Positions 43,202-52,167 of a DNA stretch of 64,000 nt are shown here, in pieces. Below the pieces are notes generated by a model. That model was not told the DNA's origin. It ran no database searches and saw only the letters and a program-made list of their open reading frames with translations. Position 1 is the stretch's first letter, and each line of letters starts with the position of its first letter. Position numbers and translations under genes: made by a program. The stretch covers positions 351,790 through 415,789 of the forward strand of contig JAWKQN010000003.1 of assembly GCA_041390125.1 (NCBI GenBank). Reading direction: 5' to 3'. Origin of the DNA: Gemmatimonadota bacterium (GTDB lineage: Bacteria > Gemmatimonadota > Gemmatimonadetes > Longimicrobiales > Gaopeijiaceae).

Positions 43202-44026
43202 TTGGTCGACAGACACCCCGGCCCGGACGGGAGCATCGCGGTCCACATGGCCCCACGGCTCACAGCACTGGGACGCACCCATATCGGGCTGGTCCGTGGG
43301 CGCAACGAAGACGCGTTCCGCGTCGGGGACGACCACTCGTTCGCGATCGTCGCCGACGGGATGGGCGGGGGACCTGCCGGGGATGTCGCCAGTCGCATCG
43401 CGGCCGACGCCGCCACCGCCCACCTGGATGGCTTCCGCGCCGCGCTCCGGGGGGGGCAGGGGGGGTCGGCGTCGCGCTCCGCCCTCCTGGCCCGGGCGGT
43501 CGGAGAATCGGTCCGGCTGGCCAACCAGGCGGTCCGGGCGCGCGTCCTGGCCGATCCGTCCTTCCACGGCATGGGTTGCACGCTCACGGTCGCGGCGGTG
43601 GATCCCGACACGGCCGTGTTCGCGGTGGGTCACGTCGGCGACAGCCGCGCCTACCGGGTCGGGCGCAGCGGATGGCAGCGACTCACCCAGGACCACACGC
43701 TGGCGCAGGAGTCCGTGGACGAAGGTCGGCTGACGCGCGAGGCCGCACGCACCCATCCCTTCGGCCACGTCCTCACCCGGGTCATCGGCATCGATCCCGA
43801 CGTCGATCCCCAGGTCACGCTCGGGCGCCTGGAGCCGGGCGACACGCTGCTGCTGTGCACGGACGGGCTGATCCGGGTGGTCGAGGAGGACGACGTGGTG
43901 GCGCGCGCGGGATCGGGCGCGGCGCTGGCCGACATCGCCGACGCGCTCGTGCACGAGGCGGTCGAAGGGGGAGGCCCCGACAACGTGACCCTGGTGCTGC
44001 TCCGCGCGGACGAGGACGGCGGTTGA
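43202..44026 (+). CDS. PP2C-type Ser/Thr protein phosphatase
   Basis: The 274-residue protein has the full PP2C set: GRNEDAF, VADGMGGGPAGDVAS, HVGDSRAYR, TDGLIRVV and GGPDNVTLVLLR, so all metal-binding aspartates are present. Such phosphatases reverse Hanks-type kinase phosphorylation in the cytoplasm; no kinase gene is in the window. The TTG at 43202 has GAGGAG at ideal distance; ATG 43247 would remove 15 residues that are not part of the domain. The stop overlaps the TTG start of fabH (TTGA). Confidence 0.9.
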   Translation: MVDRHPGPDGSIAVHMAPRLTALGRTHIGLVRGRNEDAFRVGDDHSFAIVADGMGGGPAGDVASRIAADAATAHLDGFRAALRGGQGGSASRSALLARAVGESVRLANQAVRARVLADPSFHGMGCTLTVAAVDPDTAVFAVGHVGDSRAYRVGRSGWQRLTQDHTLAQESVDEGRLTREAARTHPFGHVLTRVIGIDPDVDPQVTLGRLEPGDTLLLCTDGLIRVVEEDDVVARAGSGAALADIADALVHEAVEGGGPDNVTLVLLRADEDGG

Positions 44027-45024
44027 GCGGCCCGCGCGCGGCGATCGTCGGAACGGGCTTCGACGTGCCCGACCGGATCGTCACCAACGAGGATCTCTCG
44101 CGCCGGATGGACACCTCGGACGAATGGATCCGGGAGCGCACCGGCATCCGCGAGCGCCGCTGGGCCGAAGACGGCACCACCTCCGCCGACATGGCGGCCC
44201 GCGCCTCCCGGCGTGCCCTGGAGGCGGCCGGGTTGGAGCCCGGGGCGCTGGACGCGATCGTGCTGGCCACGCTCAGCCCCGACCACTTCTTCCCCGGCAC
44301 CGGCGTCTTCCTCCAGCGTGAGCTGGAGGTGCCCGGGATCCCGGCGCTCGACATCCGGGCGCAGTGCAGCGGCTTCCTGTACGGTCTCTCGGTGGCGGAT
44401 GCCTGGATCCGGGCCGGCACCTACCGCACGATCCTCCTGGTCGGCGTGGAGATCCAGTCGAGCGGTGTGGACGTCTCCACCCGCGGACGGGACATGGCGG
44501 TGCTGTTCGGAGACGGCGCCGGGGCGGCGGTGCTGACCGCGACGGACGAGCCGGGCCGGGGCGTGCTGTCCACCCATCTGTACGCGGACGGACGCCACGC
44601 CGAGACGTTGTGGTGCGACGCGCCCGCGAGCCGTCGGCACCCGCGCATCTCCGCGGAGGACCTGGAGACAGGGCGGCAGTATCCATCCATGGAAGGCCGC
44701 GAGGTCTTCCGCCACGCGGTCGAGCGCATGCCGGAGGCCATGGAGGCGGCGCTGGCCGCGAACGGGTTCACCACCGCCGACCTCGACCTGTTGATCCCGC
44801 ACCAGGCCAACCTGCGCATCTCGGAGATGGTGCGACGCCGCCTCGGTCTGCCCGAGGAGAAGGTCCTCAACAACATCGAGCGCTACGGAAACACGACGGC
44901 GGCCACCATCCCCATCGCCCTGGCGGAGGCCGTGCAGGCGGATCGGGTCCACGCCGGGGACCTGGTGGGCTTCGTCGCGTTCGGTTCCGGCTTCACCTGG
45001 GCGAGCGCGCTCGTCCGCTGGTAA
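44023..45024 (+). CDS. fabH: Beta-ketoacyl-ACP synthase III
   Basis: The 333-residue thiolase-fold protein has the FabH catalytic triad C115 (RAQCSGF), H260 (PHQANL) and N290 (YGNTTAATI), plus FGDGAGAAVL. FabH condenses an acyl-CoA with malonyl-ACP to start fatty acid synthesis in the cytoplasm. The TTG start lies in the stop of the phosphatase gene with GAGGA upstream, an unusual rare-start coupling. No other fab gene is adjacent, so it may be a specialised KASIII copy. Confidence 0.9.
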   Translation: MSGPRAAIVGTGFDVPDRIVTNEDLSRRMDTSDEWIRERTGIRERRWAEDGTTSADMAARASRRALEAAGLEPGALDAIVLATLSPDHFFPGTGVFLQRELEVPGIPALDIRAQCSGFLYGLSVADAWIRAGTYRTILLVGVEIQSSGVDVSTRGRDMAVLFGDGAGAAVLTATDEPGRGVLSTHLYADGRHAETLWCDAPASRRHPRISAEDLETGRQYPSMEGREVFRHAVERMPEAMEAALAANGFTTADLDLLIPHQANLRISEMVRRRLGLPEEKVLNNIERYGNTTAATIPIALAEAVQADRVHAGDLVGFVAFGSGFTWASALVRW

Positions 45025-45092
45025 CGGCGCACCGTCGCCGTTCCGCGACCCGGGCGCGACGACCCCGACGCGCGCTCGCGACCGTCCGGGAC

Positions 45093-45120
45093 TGGACAGC
45101 CCTTCCCCCCGGATTACCTT
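45093..45120 (+). promoter_or_regulatory. Promoter of the DksA-type gene
   Basis: TGGACA (45093-45098) and TACCTT (45115-45120) are separated by 16 bases in the gap after fabH. The TACCTT element recurs before tuf. Transcription would start about 85 bp before the coding region. Confidence 0.5.
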
Positions 45121-45211
45121 TTTGGTCTTCGGCGGCCCCGGTCTTGCAGGGTTGTCGCTCGTAGGCCACGCCGTTCCGGCCTGCGCTACGCCAAGACAGG
45201 ACGACACGGCG

Positions 45212-45595
45212 ATGAACAAGAAGCAGCTGGCCCACATCGAAAAGAGACTCCTCGACGAGCGCGCCCGCGCGCTGCGCTCGCTGGGGCTGTTCGACCAGAT
45301 GGCCAAGGCGGATCGCGAGGGTGGCGACTCCGACCTGGCCGCGTATACCGACCACATGGCGGACCAGGGCACCGAGGCCATGGAGCGCGAGAAGGCGGCG
45401 CTCTTCGCCACCAAGGAAGGCCGCTACCTCTACCGCCTGGAAGAGGCGCTCAGACGGCTCTACAACGATCCCGACAACTTCGGGAAGTGCCACACCTGCG
45501 GCGCCGAGGTGGGCTTCGAGCGGCTGGACGCCCTGCCGCACGCCCGCTACTGCATCGACTGCAAGCGCAAGGAGGAGGGCGCCGCCGCCGCCTGA
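45212..45595 (+). CDS. DksA/TraR-type C4 zinc-finger regulator
   Basis: The 127-residue protein has an N-terminal helical hairpin (about residues 1-85, KKQLAHIEKRLLDERARAL cut by turns) and a C-terminal C4 zinc finger: CHTC and CIDC about 20 residues apart. DksA-family proteins bind RNA polymerase through the secondary channel and, with ppGpp, shift transcription of rRNA and stress genes. The acidic tip contains DREGGDSDLA. ATG 45212 was chosen because the residues before it are not similar to the family. Confidence 0.87.
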   Translation: MNKKQLAHIEKRLLDERARALRSLGLFDQMAKADREGGDSDLAAYTDHMADQGTEAMEREKAALFATKEGRYLYRLEEALRRLYNDPDNFGKCHTCGAEVGFERLDALPHARYCIDCKRKEEGAAAA

Positions 45596-45625
45596 TCCCG
45601 GCCGCGGTCCGCTCCGCACGCGAAA

Positions 45626-45658
45626 GACGCCCCCGCTGCCGGCTGCAGCGGGGGCGTC
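45626..45658. terminator. Bidirectional terminator between dksA-type gene and rnd
   Basis: A perfect 14-bp inverted repeat (45626-45639 with 45645-45658) with a 5-base loop lies between two convergent genes. AAA precedes it and TCTCGCGTTC follows, so each strand has a modest U-rich tail. Confidence 0.8.
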
Positions 45659-45695
45659 TCGCGTTCAGGGCGGGCGTGTCGTAGGGAGCGGGCCT

Positions 45696-46829
45696 CTAGC
45701 GCCGTCTCGGATCCCCGGCGGCCTCCAGCAGGACGGCGCCCGCGGCCTCCTGCTGCCAGCGCTTGAGCGAGGGCACCTCGGCCAGCTCCGCTTCGCTCCG
45801 GGGTGCCCGGCGCGCGATCTCCATCAGCACCGCGTTGGGGACCAGCAGGCCGCGATCGAGCCCCAGCTCGTCCGCCCGGCGGTTGCGGGCCGCCTTGAGG
45901 CGATCCATGCGCTCCTCCTCCTCGCGCGTGGGCCGCTCCGTGCGCGGGCCGCCCTTGCGGGGGAAGGGAGCGATCGTGGACGCCGGCTGGGCCCGCGCCT
46001 CGCGCACGGCCCGGAGCAGATCGTCGCCGGCGGTCCGCGCCACGGTCTTGGAGATCCCGCGCAGCGACGCGAGCTCGTCCGCGGATGCGATCGCGCCCGA
46101 CGCGGCCTCCGCCAGGACGCGGTCCTCCGCGATGCGGAACGGAGCGCGGTCCCGCTCGCGCGCCAGCGCGTCCCGCCAGCCCCAGGCGGCGCGCAGCGCC
46201 TCCAGGCTCGCCGGGTCCAGCTTGCGCGCGCCCGCGAAGCGGGTCACGGGGTCGAGCGGCTCCTCGTCCGTCGGCCACCCCACCTGCTCCAGCAGCGCGA
46301 ACTCCTCCTCCGCCCAGTGCAGCCGTCCCAGGTCCTCGAGCTTGCCGCGCAGCAGGTCCCACAGCGCGCCCAGGCTCCGCGTGTCGGCGGCCGCATAGGC
46401 GATCTGCTCCTCGGTCAGGGGCCGTTGGGCCCAGTCCGCGCGCTGGTACTTCTTGGACAGGGTGATGCCCTGGTAGCGCTCCAGCAGGGCGGACAGACCG
46501 GTCTGGGCCTCGCCCGCCAACGCGGCCGCGATCTGGGTGTCGAGGATGGAGCGGACCTCGAGTCCGAGGTCGCGGTCGAGGAGACGCAGATCGTAGTCCG
46601 AGCCGTGCAGGAGCACGGGTCGGGCCGGGTCGGCCAGGGGGTCCCGCAGGGCGTCGGCCGGATCGAAGGCCAGCGTGTCGACGACGAACGTCTCCGCGTC
46701 CGTGGACACCTGGAGGAGGCAGATCCGATCGGAGTAGCGGTGGAAGCCGGCTGCCTCCGTGTCCAGCGCGAAGCGGGCCGCGGATGCGAGCGCGCGGGCG
46801 AGCCGCTCCGCGCCGGCCTCATCCTCCAC
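45696..46829 (-). CDS. rnd: Ribonuclease D
   Basis: The 377-residue exonuclease has DEDDy residues in order: LDTEAAGF (D-x-E), HGSDYDLRLL, and YAAADT (Y-x3-D). HRDC-type helical domains follow: one near 205-280 and a second near the C-terminus. RNase D trims the 3' ends of tRNA precursors and other structured RNAs in the cytoplasm. GTG 46829 is the only start in this frame and lies in WVEDEAG, so the N-terminus is close to minimal. It converges with the dksA-type gene across a perfect hairpin. Confidence 0.9.
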   Translation of the reverse strand: MEDEAGAERLARALASAARFALDTEAAGFHRYSDRICLLQVSTDAETFVVDTLAFDPADALRDPLADPARPVLLHGSDYDLRLLDRDLGLEVRSILDTQIAAALAGEAQTGLSALLERYQGITLSKKYQRADWAQRPLTEEQIAYAAADTRSLGALWDLLRGKLEDLGRLHWAEEEFALLEQVGWPTDEEPLDPVTRFAGARKLDPASLEALRAAWGWRDALARERDRAPFRIAEDRVLAEAASGAIASADELASLRGISKTVARTAGDDLLRAVREARAQPASTIAPFPRKGGPRTERPTREEEERMDRLKAARNRRADELGLDRGLLVPNAVLMEIARRAPRSEAELAEVPSLKRWQQEAAGAVLLEAAGDPRRR

Positions 46830-47059
46830 CCAGATCGTCTTCCCGTGCCCCAGGCCCGGCCTCCCTTCGCCATCGGTAGCTCCCGGAGCGCTGCAACGGT
46901 GGGGTCACGCTCCGGACGACGCCCCCGGTACTCGCCTGCATGGACGGGGTTCCGTGCCTTGATCGGGCGTGGCCCTCCCCGCACGTTTCGGGTCGCGCCG
47001 CCCCCGGCGGAGCGTCACCGGACCTCCCGGACCCCACATCTCCCCGCGCCTGGGCCCGC

Positions 47060-48481
47060 ATGTCGCTGCGAACCAAGATCGTCTGCACCCTCGGTCCCGC
47101 CTCGAGCTCCCCCGAGACGGTGCGGGCCCTCATCGAAGCCGGCCTCGATGTGGCCCGTGTGAACATGTCGCACGGCACGCACGAGGAGCACGCGCGGGTC
47201 ATCGAGACGCTGCGGGTGGAGGCGGCGGCGGCGGGGCGGCCGGTGGGGATCCTGGTGGACCTGCAGGGTCCGCGGATCCGGGTCGGGCACCTGGACGCGC
47301 CCGTGGACCTGGTGGAGGGGGCCCGGGTCGTCTTTGCGCCGGAGGAGACGGCGGGGACGGGCGAGCTGCCCACCACCTACGACCCCCTCGCGTCGGAGGT
47401 GCGGCCCGGCGACCTGCTCCTCCTGGACGACGGGCTGCTCGAGCTGCGCTGCACGGGCACGTCCGGGGAGCGGGCCGAGTTCGAGGTGCTGCGCGGCGGG
47501 GTGCTCAAGAGCCACAAGGGCATGAACCTGCCGGGCGTCGCGCTCGGCGCGCCGTCGCTGACGGAGAAGGATCTGCTGGACCTCGACTTCGCCCTGCAGC
47601 ACAACGTCGAGTTCGTGGGGCTGTCGTTCGTCCGGGCCGCCTCCGACGTCCAGCGCGTGAAGGAGATCGTGGCCGAGCGTGCGCTGGTGGTGGCCAAGAT
47701 CGAGATGGCCATCGCGCTGCGGGACCTCGAGGCCATCCTGGCCGCCACGGACGCCGTCATGGTGGCGCGCGGCGACCTCGGCGTGGAGCTGCCCTTCGAG
47801 CAGGTCCCGCTGGCGCAGAAGCGCATCGTGCAGGCGGCCAACCTCTACGGCCGGCCCGTCATCACGGCCACGCAGATGCTCGAGTCCATGATCGAGCATC
47901 CGCGACCCACACGGGCGGAGGCGTCCGATGTCGCCAACGCGATCCTGGACGGCACGGACGCGGTGATGCTCTCCGGGGAGACGGCGGTGGGGCGCTACCC
48001 CGTGGGTGCGGTGCGCGCCATGGTGCGCATCGCCAGCGAGGTGGAGCGCGCCGGAGCCGAGCGCCTCGCCTCCCGTCTGGGTGCGCTGGGCTCCGACGTG
48101 CAGCGGCACGGCGCCTCGATCCGCGAGCATGCCATCGCGTCCGCCACGGCCGAGGCGGCGCGCCGCCTCAAGGCGCCGGCCATCGTGGTCATCACGCGCT
48201 CGGGGTTCAGCGCCCGGCTGGTCTCCTCCTACCGCGTGCCCGTCCCGATCTTCGGGGTCTGCACCGATCCCCTGCGCTACCGCGAGCTGTCCCTCGTGTG
48301 GGGCGTCGTGCCCGTGCTCGCCGATCCCGACGAGGTCAGCTACGAGTCGCTGACCGAGATCGGCAAGCGCGCCGTGGTCACCTCCGGAGTGGGCTCGCCC
48401 GGCGAGTCGATCGTGGTCACGTCCGGCTTCCCGTTCCACCGCACGGGATCGACGAACACACTCCGGATCGAGCCGCTGTGA
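47060..48481 (+). CDS. pyk: Pyruvate kinase
   Basis: The 473-residue enzyme has the PK hallmarks TKIVCTLGPAS, VNMSHGTH, the active-site block VVAKIEMAIALRDLEAI, MVARGDLGVEL, and ITATQMLESM with its conserved TQMLESM; a C-terminal allosteric domain follows. It makes pyruvate and ATP from PEP and ADP. ATG 47060 gives the normal N-terminus. The stop overlaps the start of an MBL-fold hydrolase (GTGA) which overlaps pgi, so two glycolytic enzymes are coupled around a hydrolase. The 230 bp before it show no clear promoter. Confidence 0.95.
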   Translation: MSLRTKIVCTLGPASSSPETVRALIEAGLDVARVNMSHGTHEEHARVIETLRVEAAAAGRPVGILVDLQGPRIRVGHLDAPVDLVEGARVVFAPEETAGTGELPTTYDPLASEVRPGDLLLLDDGLLELRCTGTSGERAEFEVLRGGVLKSHKGMNLPGVALGAPSLTEKDLLDLDFALQHNVEFVGLSFVRAASDVQRVKEIVAERALVVAKIEMAIALRDLEAILAATDAVMVARGDLGVELPFEQVPLAQKRIVQAANLYGRPVITATQMLESMIEHPRPTRAEASDVANAILDGTDAVMLSGETAVGRYPVGAVRAMVRIASEVERAGAERLASRLGALGSDVQRHGASIREHAIASATAEAARRLKAPAIVVITRSGFSARLVSSYRVPVPIFGVCTDPLRYRELSLVWGVVPVLADPDEVSYESLTEIGKRAVVTSGVGSPGESIVVTSGFPFHRTGSTNTLRIEPL

Positions 48482-49260
48482 GGCTCACCTTCCTGGGGAC
48501 CGGGACCTCGTTCGGGGTCCCCGTCATCGGGTGCGCGTGCGCGGCCTGCACGTCCCCCGATCCCCGGGACCGGCGCACGCGTCACGGCGCGCTGCTCGAG
48601 TGGGGCAGCGACCGCCTCCTGATCGACACGCCGCCCGAGCTGCGCCTGCAGCTCCTCGCGCAGCGCGTCGACGACATCGACGCGGTATGGTTCACGCATG
48701 CCCATGCCGACCACGTGCACGGGATCGACGACCTGCGGGTCTTCTCCTTCCGGGGGGGTCGGGACGTCCCCGCGTACGTCCCGGAGGGCACGTCGGACTA
48801 CTTCCACGCGCGTTTCCCCTACATCTTCGATCCGGGTGTGCAGGTGGCGGAGGGGACCTCCAAACCGCACGTGCGCCTCATCGAGGTCTCGCCTGTCCGA
48901 CCGATCGAGGTGCTGGGCCGACCGGTGTGGCCGCTGCCCGTTCCCCATGGCGCGTTGACCGTGTACGGGTTGCGGGTGGGCGGGCTCGGCTACATCACGG
49001 ACGGGAAGCGACTCTCCCCGGAGGTCGAGCGCGCGCTCGAGGGCGTGCGCGTGCTGGTCCTCAACGCGCTCTGGTTCGGGCGTCCCCATCCCACCCATTT
49101 CAACGTGGAAGAGGCGGTCGCGGCCGCGGAGCGCATCGGCGCCGAGCGCACCTACCTCACCCACCTGACGCACCGCGTCACGCACCAGGAGCTCGAGGCG
49201 AAGCTGCCGACCGGCGTGCTTCCCGCGTACGACGGACTCACCGTGGAGATCCCGGAATGA
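48478..49260 (+). CDS. MBL-fold metallo-hydrolase, PhnP-like
   Basis: The 260-residue protein has GTGTSFGVPVIGCACAAC with clustered cysteines and THAHADHVHGID (HxHxDH), the combination seen in PhnP-type metallo-beta-lactamase hydrolases that cleave cyclic phosphodiesters. Further histidines appear in PHPTHFN and TYLTHLTHR. The substrate is not known; a repair or damage-control role on sugar phosphates would suit its position between pyk and pgi, but that is inference. Both ends overlap the neighbouring genes by 4 bp. Confidence 0.85.
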   Translation: MRLTFLGTGTSFGVPVIGCACAACTSPDPRDRRTRHGALLEWGSDRLLIDTPPELRLQLLAQRVDDIDAVWFTHAHADHVHGIDDLRVFSFRGGRDVPAYVPEGTSDYFHARFPYIFDPGVQVAEGTSKPHVRLIEVSPVRPIEVLGRPVWPLPVPHGALTVYGLRVGGLGYITDGKRLSPEVERALEGVRVLVLNALWFGRPHPTHFNVEEAVAAAERIGAERTYLTHLTHRVTHQELEAKLPTGVLPAYDGLTVEIPE

Positions 49261-50651
49261 ACGACCTGAACGCCTGGAGTCTCGACTACGCGAACGCGCG
49301 CGCGGAAGCGCTGGCCGGACGCGGGCCCGCGCACGCCGACCTGAACGGATCTCTGGCCACCCGGTTCCGGGAGGCCCACGCCGTGGTCGAGCGGCGCCGG
49401 GAGGAGGGGGTGCTGGGCTTCATGGAGCTCCCCGGCCGTCAGGACCTGGTGAGCGCCGTGCAGGGGCTGGCCGACGGGTTCGGGCAGTGGTTCGAGACGG
49501 TCGTGGTGATCGGGATCGGAGGGTCGGCCCTGGGCGCGCTGGCGCTGCGCGACGCGCTGCTGGGGCCGCACTGGAACGAGCGCAACGTCGAGGCCCGGGA
49601 CTACTTCCCGCGCCTCTACTTCCTGGACAATCCCGATCCCACGGTCGTCGCCGACCTGCTGGCGGTGATCGAGCCCACGCGCACGCTCTTCAACGTGGTG
49701 AGCAAGTCGGGGTCGACCGCCGAGACCATGGCGCTGTATCTCGTCGTGCGGAAGCTGCTGGACGACGCGGTGGGTCCCGACGCCGCCCGCGGCCACTTCG
49801 TCTTCACCACCGATCCCGAGCGGGGACCGCTGCGCACGCTGGCGCAGGAGCAGGGGATCCCCACCCTCGCGGTTCCCGGCAACGTGGGGGGCCGCTTCTC
49901 GGTCCTGTCCCCGGTGGGACTCTTCCCGGCCGCGCTGACGGGGATCGATCTGCGGGCTCTGATGGCGGGGGCCGCGGCGATGGACGAGCGCTGTCGCAGC
50001 ACCGACCTCCTGGCCAACCCCGCGGGCCTGCTCGCGACCTTGCTGCATGCGTGGGATACCGACCACGGCACACCCATCCACGTGCTCATGCCGTACGCCA
50101 ACCGGCTGCGGTCCTTCGCGCTGTGGTTCCAGCAGCTGTGGGCGGAGTCGCTGGGCAAGGAGAGGGAGGGCCGGGGCGTGGGTCCCACCCCGCTCCCCGC
50201 GGTGGGCGCCACGGACCAGCACGCCCAGGTCCAGCTGTTCATGGAGGGGCCGCTGGACAAGTTCGTGGTCTTCCTGGCCATCCACGATTTCGCCGAGACG
50301 CTGACCATCCCGGACGTGCATCCCGACATCGAGGCTGCGCGTTACCTGGCGGGGCACACCGTCGCCCACCTGCTGGACGTCGAGCGCCGCGCCACCACGG
50401 AGGCCTTGCGGCAGCGGGGCAGGCCTTCGTGCACGCTGACGCTGCCCGCGCTGGACACGCCGTCGCTGGGTGCGCTCTTCCAGCTGTTCGAGCACGCGAC
50501 CGTGCTCGCGGGCGGGCTCTACGGCGTCGATCCGCTGGATCAGCCGGGCGTCGAGCTCGGCAAGCGGCTCACGTACGGCCTGTTGGGCCGGGAGGGACAC
50601 GAGATCGAGCCGCTGCCTCCGGAGCGCGCGGACGCCTGCTGGAAGGGCTGA
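49257..50651 (+). CDS. pgi: Glucose-6-phosphate isomerase
   Basis: The 464-residue protein has VVIGIGGSALGALALRDAL, VSKSGSTAETMA, TDQHAQVQLFMEG and EPLPPERAD, matching the shorter bacterial PGI type of about 450 residues. It interconverts glucose-6-P and fructose-6-P in the cytoplasm. ATG 49257 overlaps the stop of the MBL gene (ATGA). It ends the pyk-MBL-pgi unit; the next gene begins 179 bp on, past a TACCTT element at 50763-50768 that lacks a good -35. Confidence 0.94.
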   Translation: MNDLNAWSLDYANARAEALAGRGPAHADLNGSLATRFREAHAVVERRREEGVLGFMELPGRQDLVSAVQGLADGFGQWFETVVVIGIGGSALGALALRDALLGPHWNERNVEARDYFPRLYFLDNPDPTVVADLLAVIEPTRTLFNVVSKSGSTAETMALYLVVRKLLDDAVGPDAARGHFVFTTDPERGPLRTLAQEQGIPTLAVPGNVGGRFSVLSPVGLFPAALTGIDLRALMAGAAAMDERCRSTDLLANPAGLLATLLHAWDTDHGTPIHVLMPYANRLRSFALWFQQLWAESLGKEREGRGVGPTPLPAVGATDQHAQVQLFMEGPLDKFVVFLAIHDFAETLTIPDVHPDIEAARYLAGHTVAHLLDVERRATTEALRQRGRPSCTLTLPALDTPSLGALFQLFEHATVLAGGLYGVDPLDQPGVELGKRLTYGLLGREGHEIEPLPPERADACWKG

Positions 50652-50830
50652 CCCGCGCACGTGGGGGCGGCGGCGCGGCGCGCCTCCGCCGGCGTGGCGC
50701 CGTGCACGGCGCGCCTCCCTGCGGAGCCGCCGAGGCTGCTGTACCGGCTCTGGAGCGTGGGTTACCTTCCAATCCGTGGGGCCTCGCACGTGGAGACGGG
50801 CCCCACCTCCTTCAGACTCGTGGGTGTGTC

Positions 50831-51250
50831 ATGGGCGAGCGCGGGGAACCCCCCTACATCATCGTGGAGAAAGGCGGCGGCGGACTCGGGTCCTTCGTGG
50901 TGGGCGCCCTGCTCGGCGCCGGTGTGGCTCTCCTCCTGGCGCCGCGGTCGGGCGAGGAGACGCAGCAGGAGCTGAAGGCCCAGGCCCGGCGGTGGAAGGA
51001 GATCGCGGAGGACCGCGTCAAGGACGCCCAGCGCGCGCTCTCCGAGCGCGTCGACGACGTGCGCGACGAGGTGCAGTCCCGCTTCGACGAGGTGCGTGGC
51101 GCCGTGGATTCGGGCCGTGAGGCGGCCCGTGATGCCCGCCACGACCTGGAGCGCCGGCTCGAGCAGTCCAAGGCGGCATACCGGGCGGGCATCGACGCCG
51201 CCCGTCAGGCGGCCCGCGAGACGCCGGGAGACGCCGAAGCCGAGACGTGA
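50831..51250 (+). CDS. YtxH-like membrane-anchored protein
   Basis: The 139-residue protein has one N-terminal glycine-rich membrane helix (LGSFVVGALLGAGVALLLAP, about residues 19-38) followed by the RSGEETQQELK motif of YtxH-domain proteins, and then a long charged amphipathic helix likely to form a coiled coil. Such proteins are linked to stress or envelope processes without a defined activity. It opens the overlapping run that reaches cysS; its stop overlaps the YihY start (GTGA). Confidence 0.78.
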   Translation: MGERGEPPYIIVEKGGGGLGSFVVGALLGAGVALLLAPRSGEETQQELKAQARRWKEIAEDRVKDAQRALSERVDDVRDEVQSRFDEVRGAVDSGREAARDARHDLERRLEQSKAAYRAGIDAARQAARETPGDAEAET

Positions 51251-52167
51251 CCCGAGCCCGGGCCGGCTGGCGCACCCTGCGCGCGCTGGTCGAGAAGGCC
51301 TACCGCGACGACATCTTCTTCATGGCCGGGGCGATCACCTTCAATCTGGTGATCGCCATCGTGCCGATCCTGTTGCTGGCGGCCGGCGTCACCGGGTGGG
51401 TGCTCAAGGCACGCTTCGTCGATCCGGGCGCGGGAGCGGTCGGGCTGGTGTTGCGGGCGCTGCCCCGGGGCGCGGTGGATCCCGACCTCGTCACCGCGCT
51501 CGAGGACACCGTCGCGCAGGTCGTGGATCAGAGCACGGGCTTCTCGCTCGCCGGTGCGCTGGTGCTCGTGTGGATCTCGACCCGTCTGGTGGGGACGCTG
51601 CGCTCGGTGCTGCGGCGGGTCTTCGAACAGGAGACGGATCGGTCGCTCCTCGCCGGCAAGTGGTTCGACTTCCGCATGGTCCTGGTGGGCGCCGCCTTCA
51701 TCATCCTGGGGCTGGGCCTGGCGCGCGGGACGTCGCAGCTGATCCGGCTGGCCTCCGACCGCTCGGGCCTGATGCCCCGGCCCTGGGTGAGCGAAGGCGT
51801 CGGCGCCCTGCTGGAGCTGGCCTTCATGTGGGTGCTCCTGCTGATCATCTACCGCGTGGTGCCGCTCCGGGAGCTGCCCCGGCGCACGGCGCTCACGGCC
51901 GCGACCCTGACCGCCGTGGGGCTGGCGCTGCTCAAGGAGGCCTTCGCCTGGTACATTCGCAACGTGGCCGACTTCTCCAGCACCTACGGGAACCTGGCCA
52001 CGCTCGCGGTGCTCTTCTTCTATCTGTACTACGCCTCCGTGGCGTTCGTGCTGGGCGGGGAGATCGCCGTGATCACCGCCGGGCCCAGGCCCGCGGAACA
52101 CAACTTGAAGGAGCCGGGCAGCGAGGCGCCGCCGAGCGCCGAACCCCTGGCCGGAAGCCGTCCATGA
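51247..52167 (+). CDS. YihY/BrkB-family inner-membrane protein
   Basis: The 306-residue protein has six membrane helices and the family motifs FFMAGAITFNLVIAIVP near the start, WISTRLVGTLRSVL in the middle, and STYGNLATLAVLFFYLYY near the end. The family, once called ribonuclease BN, has no established enzymatic activity; a transport role is often assumed. The tail is disordered. Both ends overlap neighbours by 4 bp. Confidence 0.88.
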   Translation: MTRARAGWRTLRALVEKAYRDDIFFMAGAITFNLVIAIVPILLLAAGVTGWVLKARFVDPGAGAVGLVLRALPRGAVDPDLVTALEDTVAQVVDQSTGFSLAGALVLVWISTRLVGTLRSVLRRVFEQETDRSLLAGKWFDFRMVLVGAAFIILGLGLARGTSQLIRLASDRSGLMPRPWVSEGVGALLELAFMWVLLLIIYRVVPLRELPRRTALTAATLTAVGLALLKEAFAWYIRNVADFSSTYGNLATLAVLFFYLYYASVAFVLGGEIAVITAGPRPAEHNLKEPGSEAPPSAEPLAGSRP

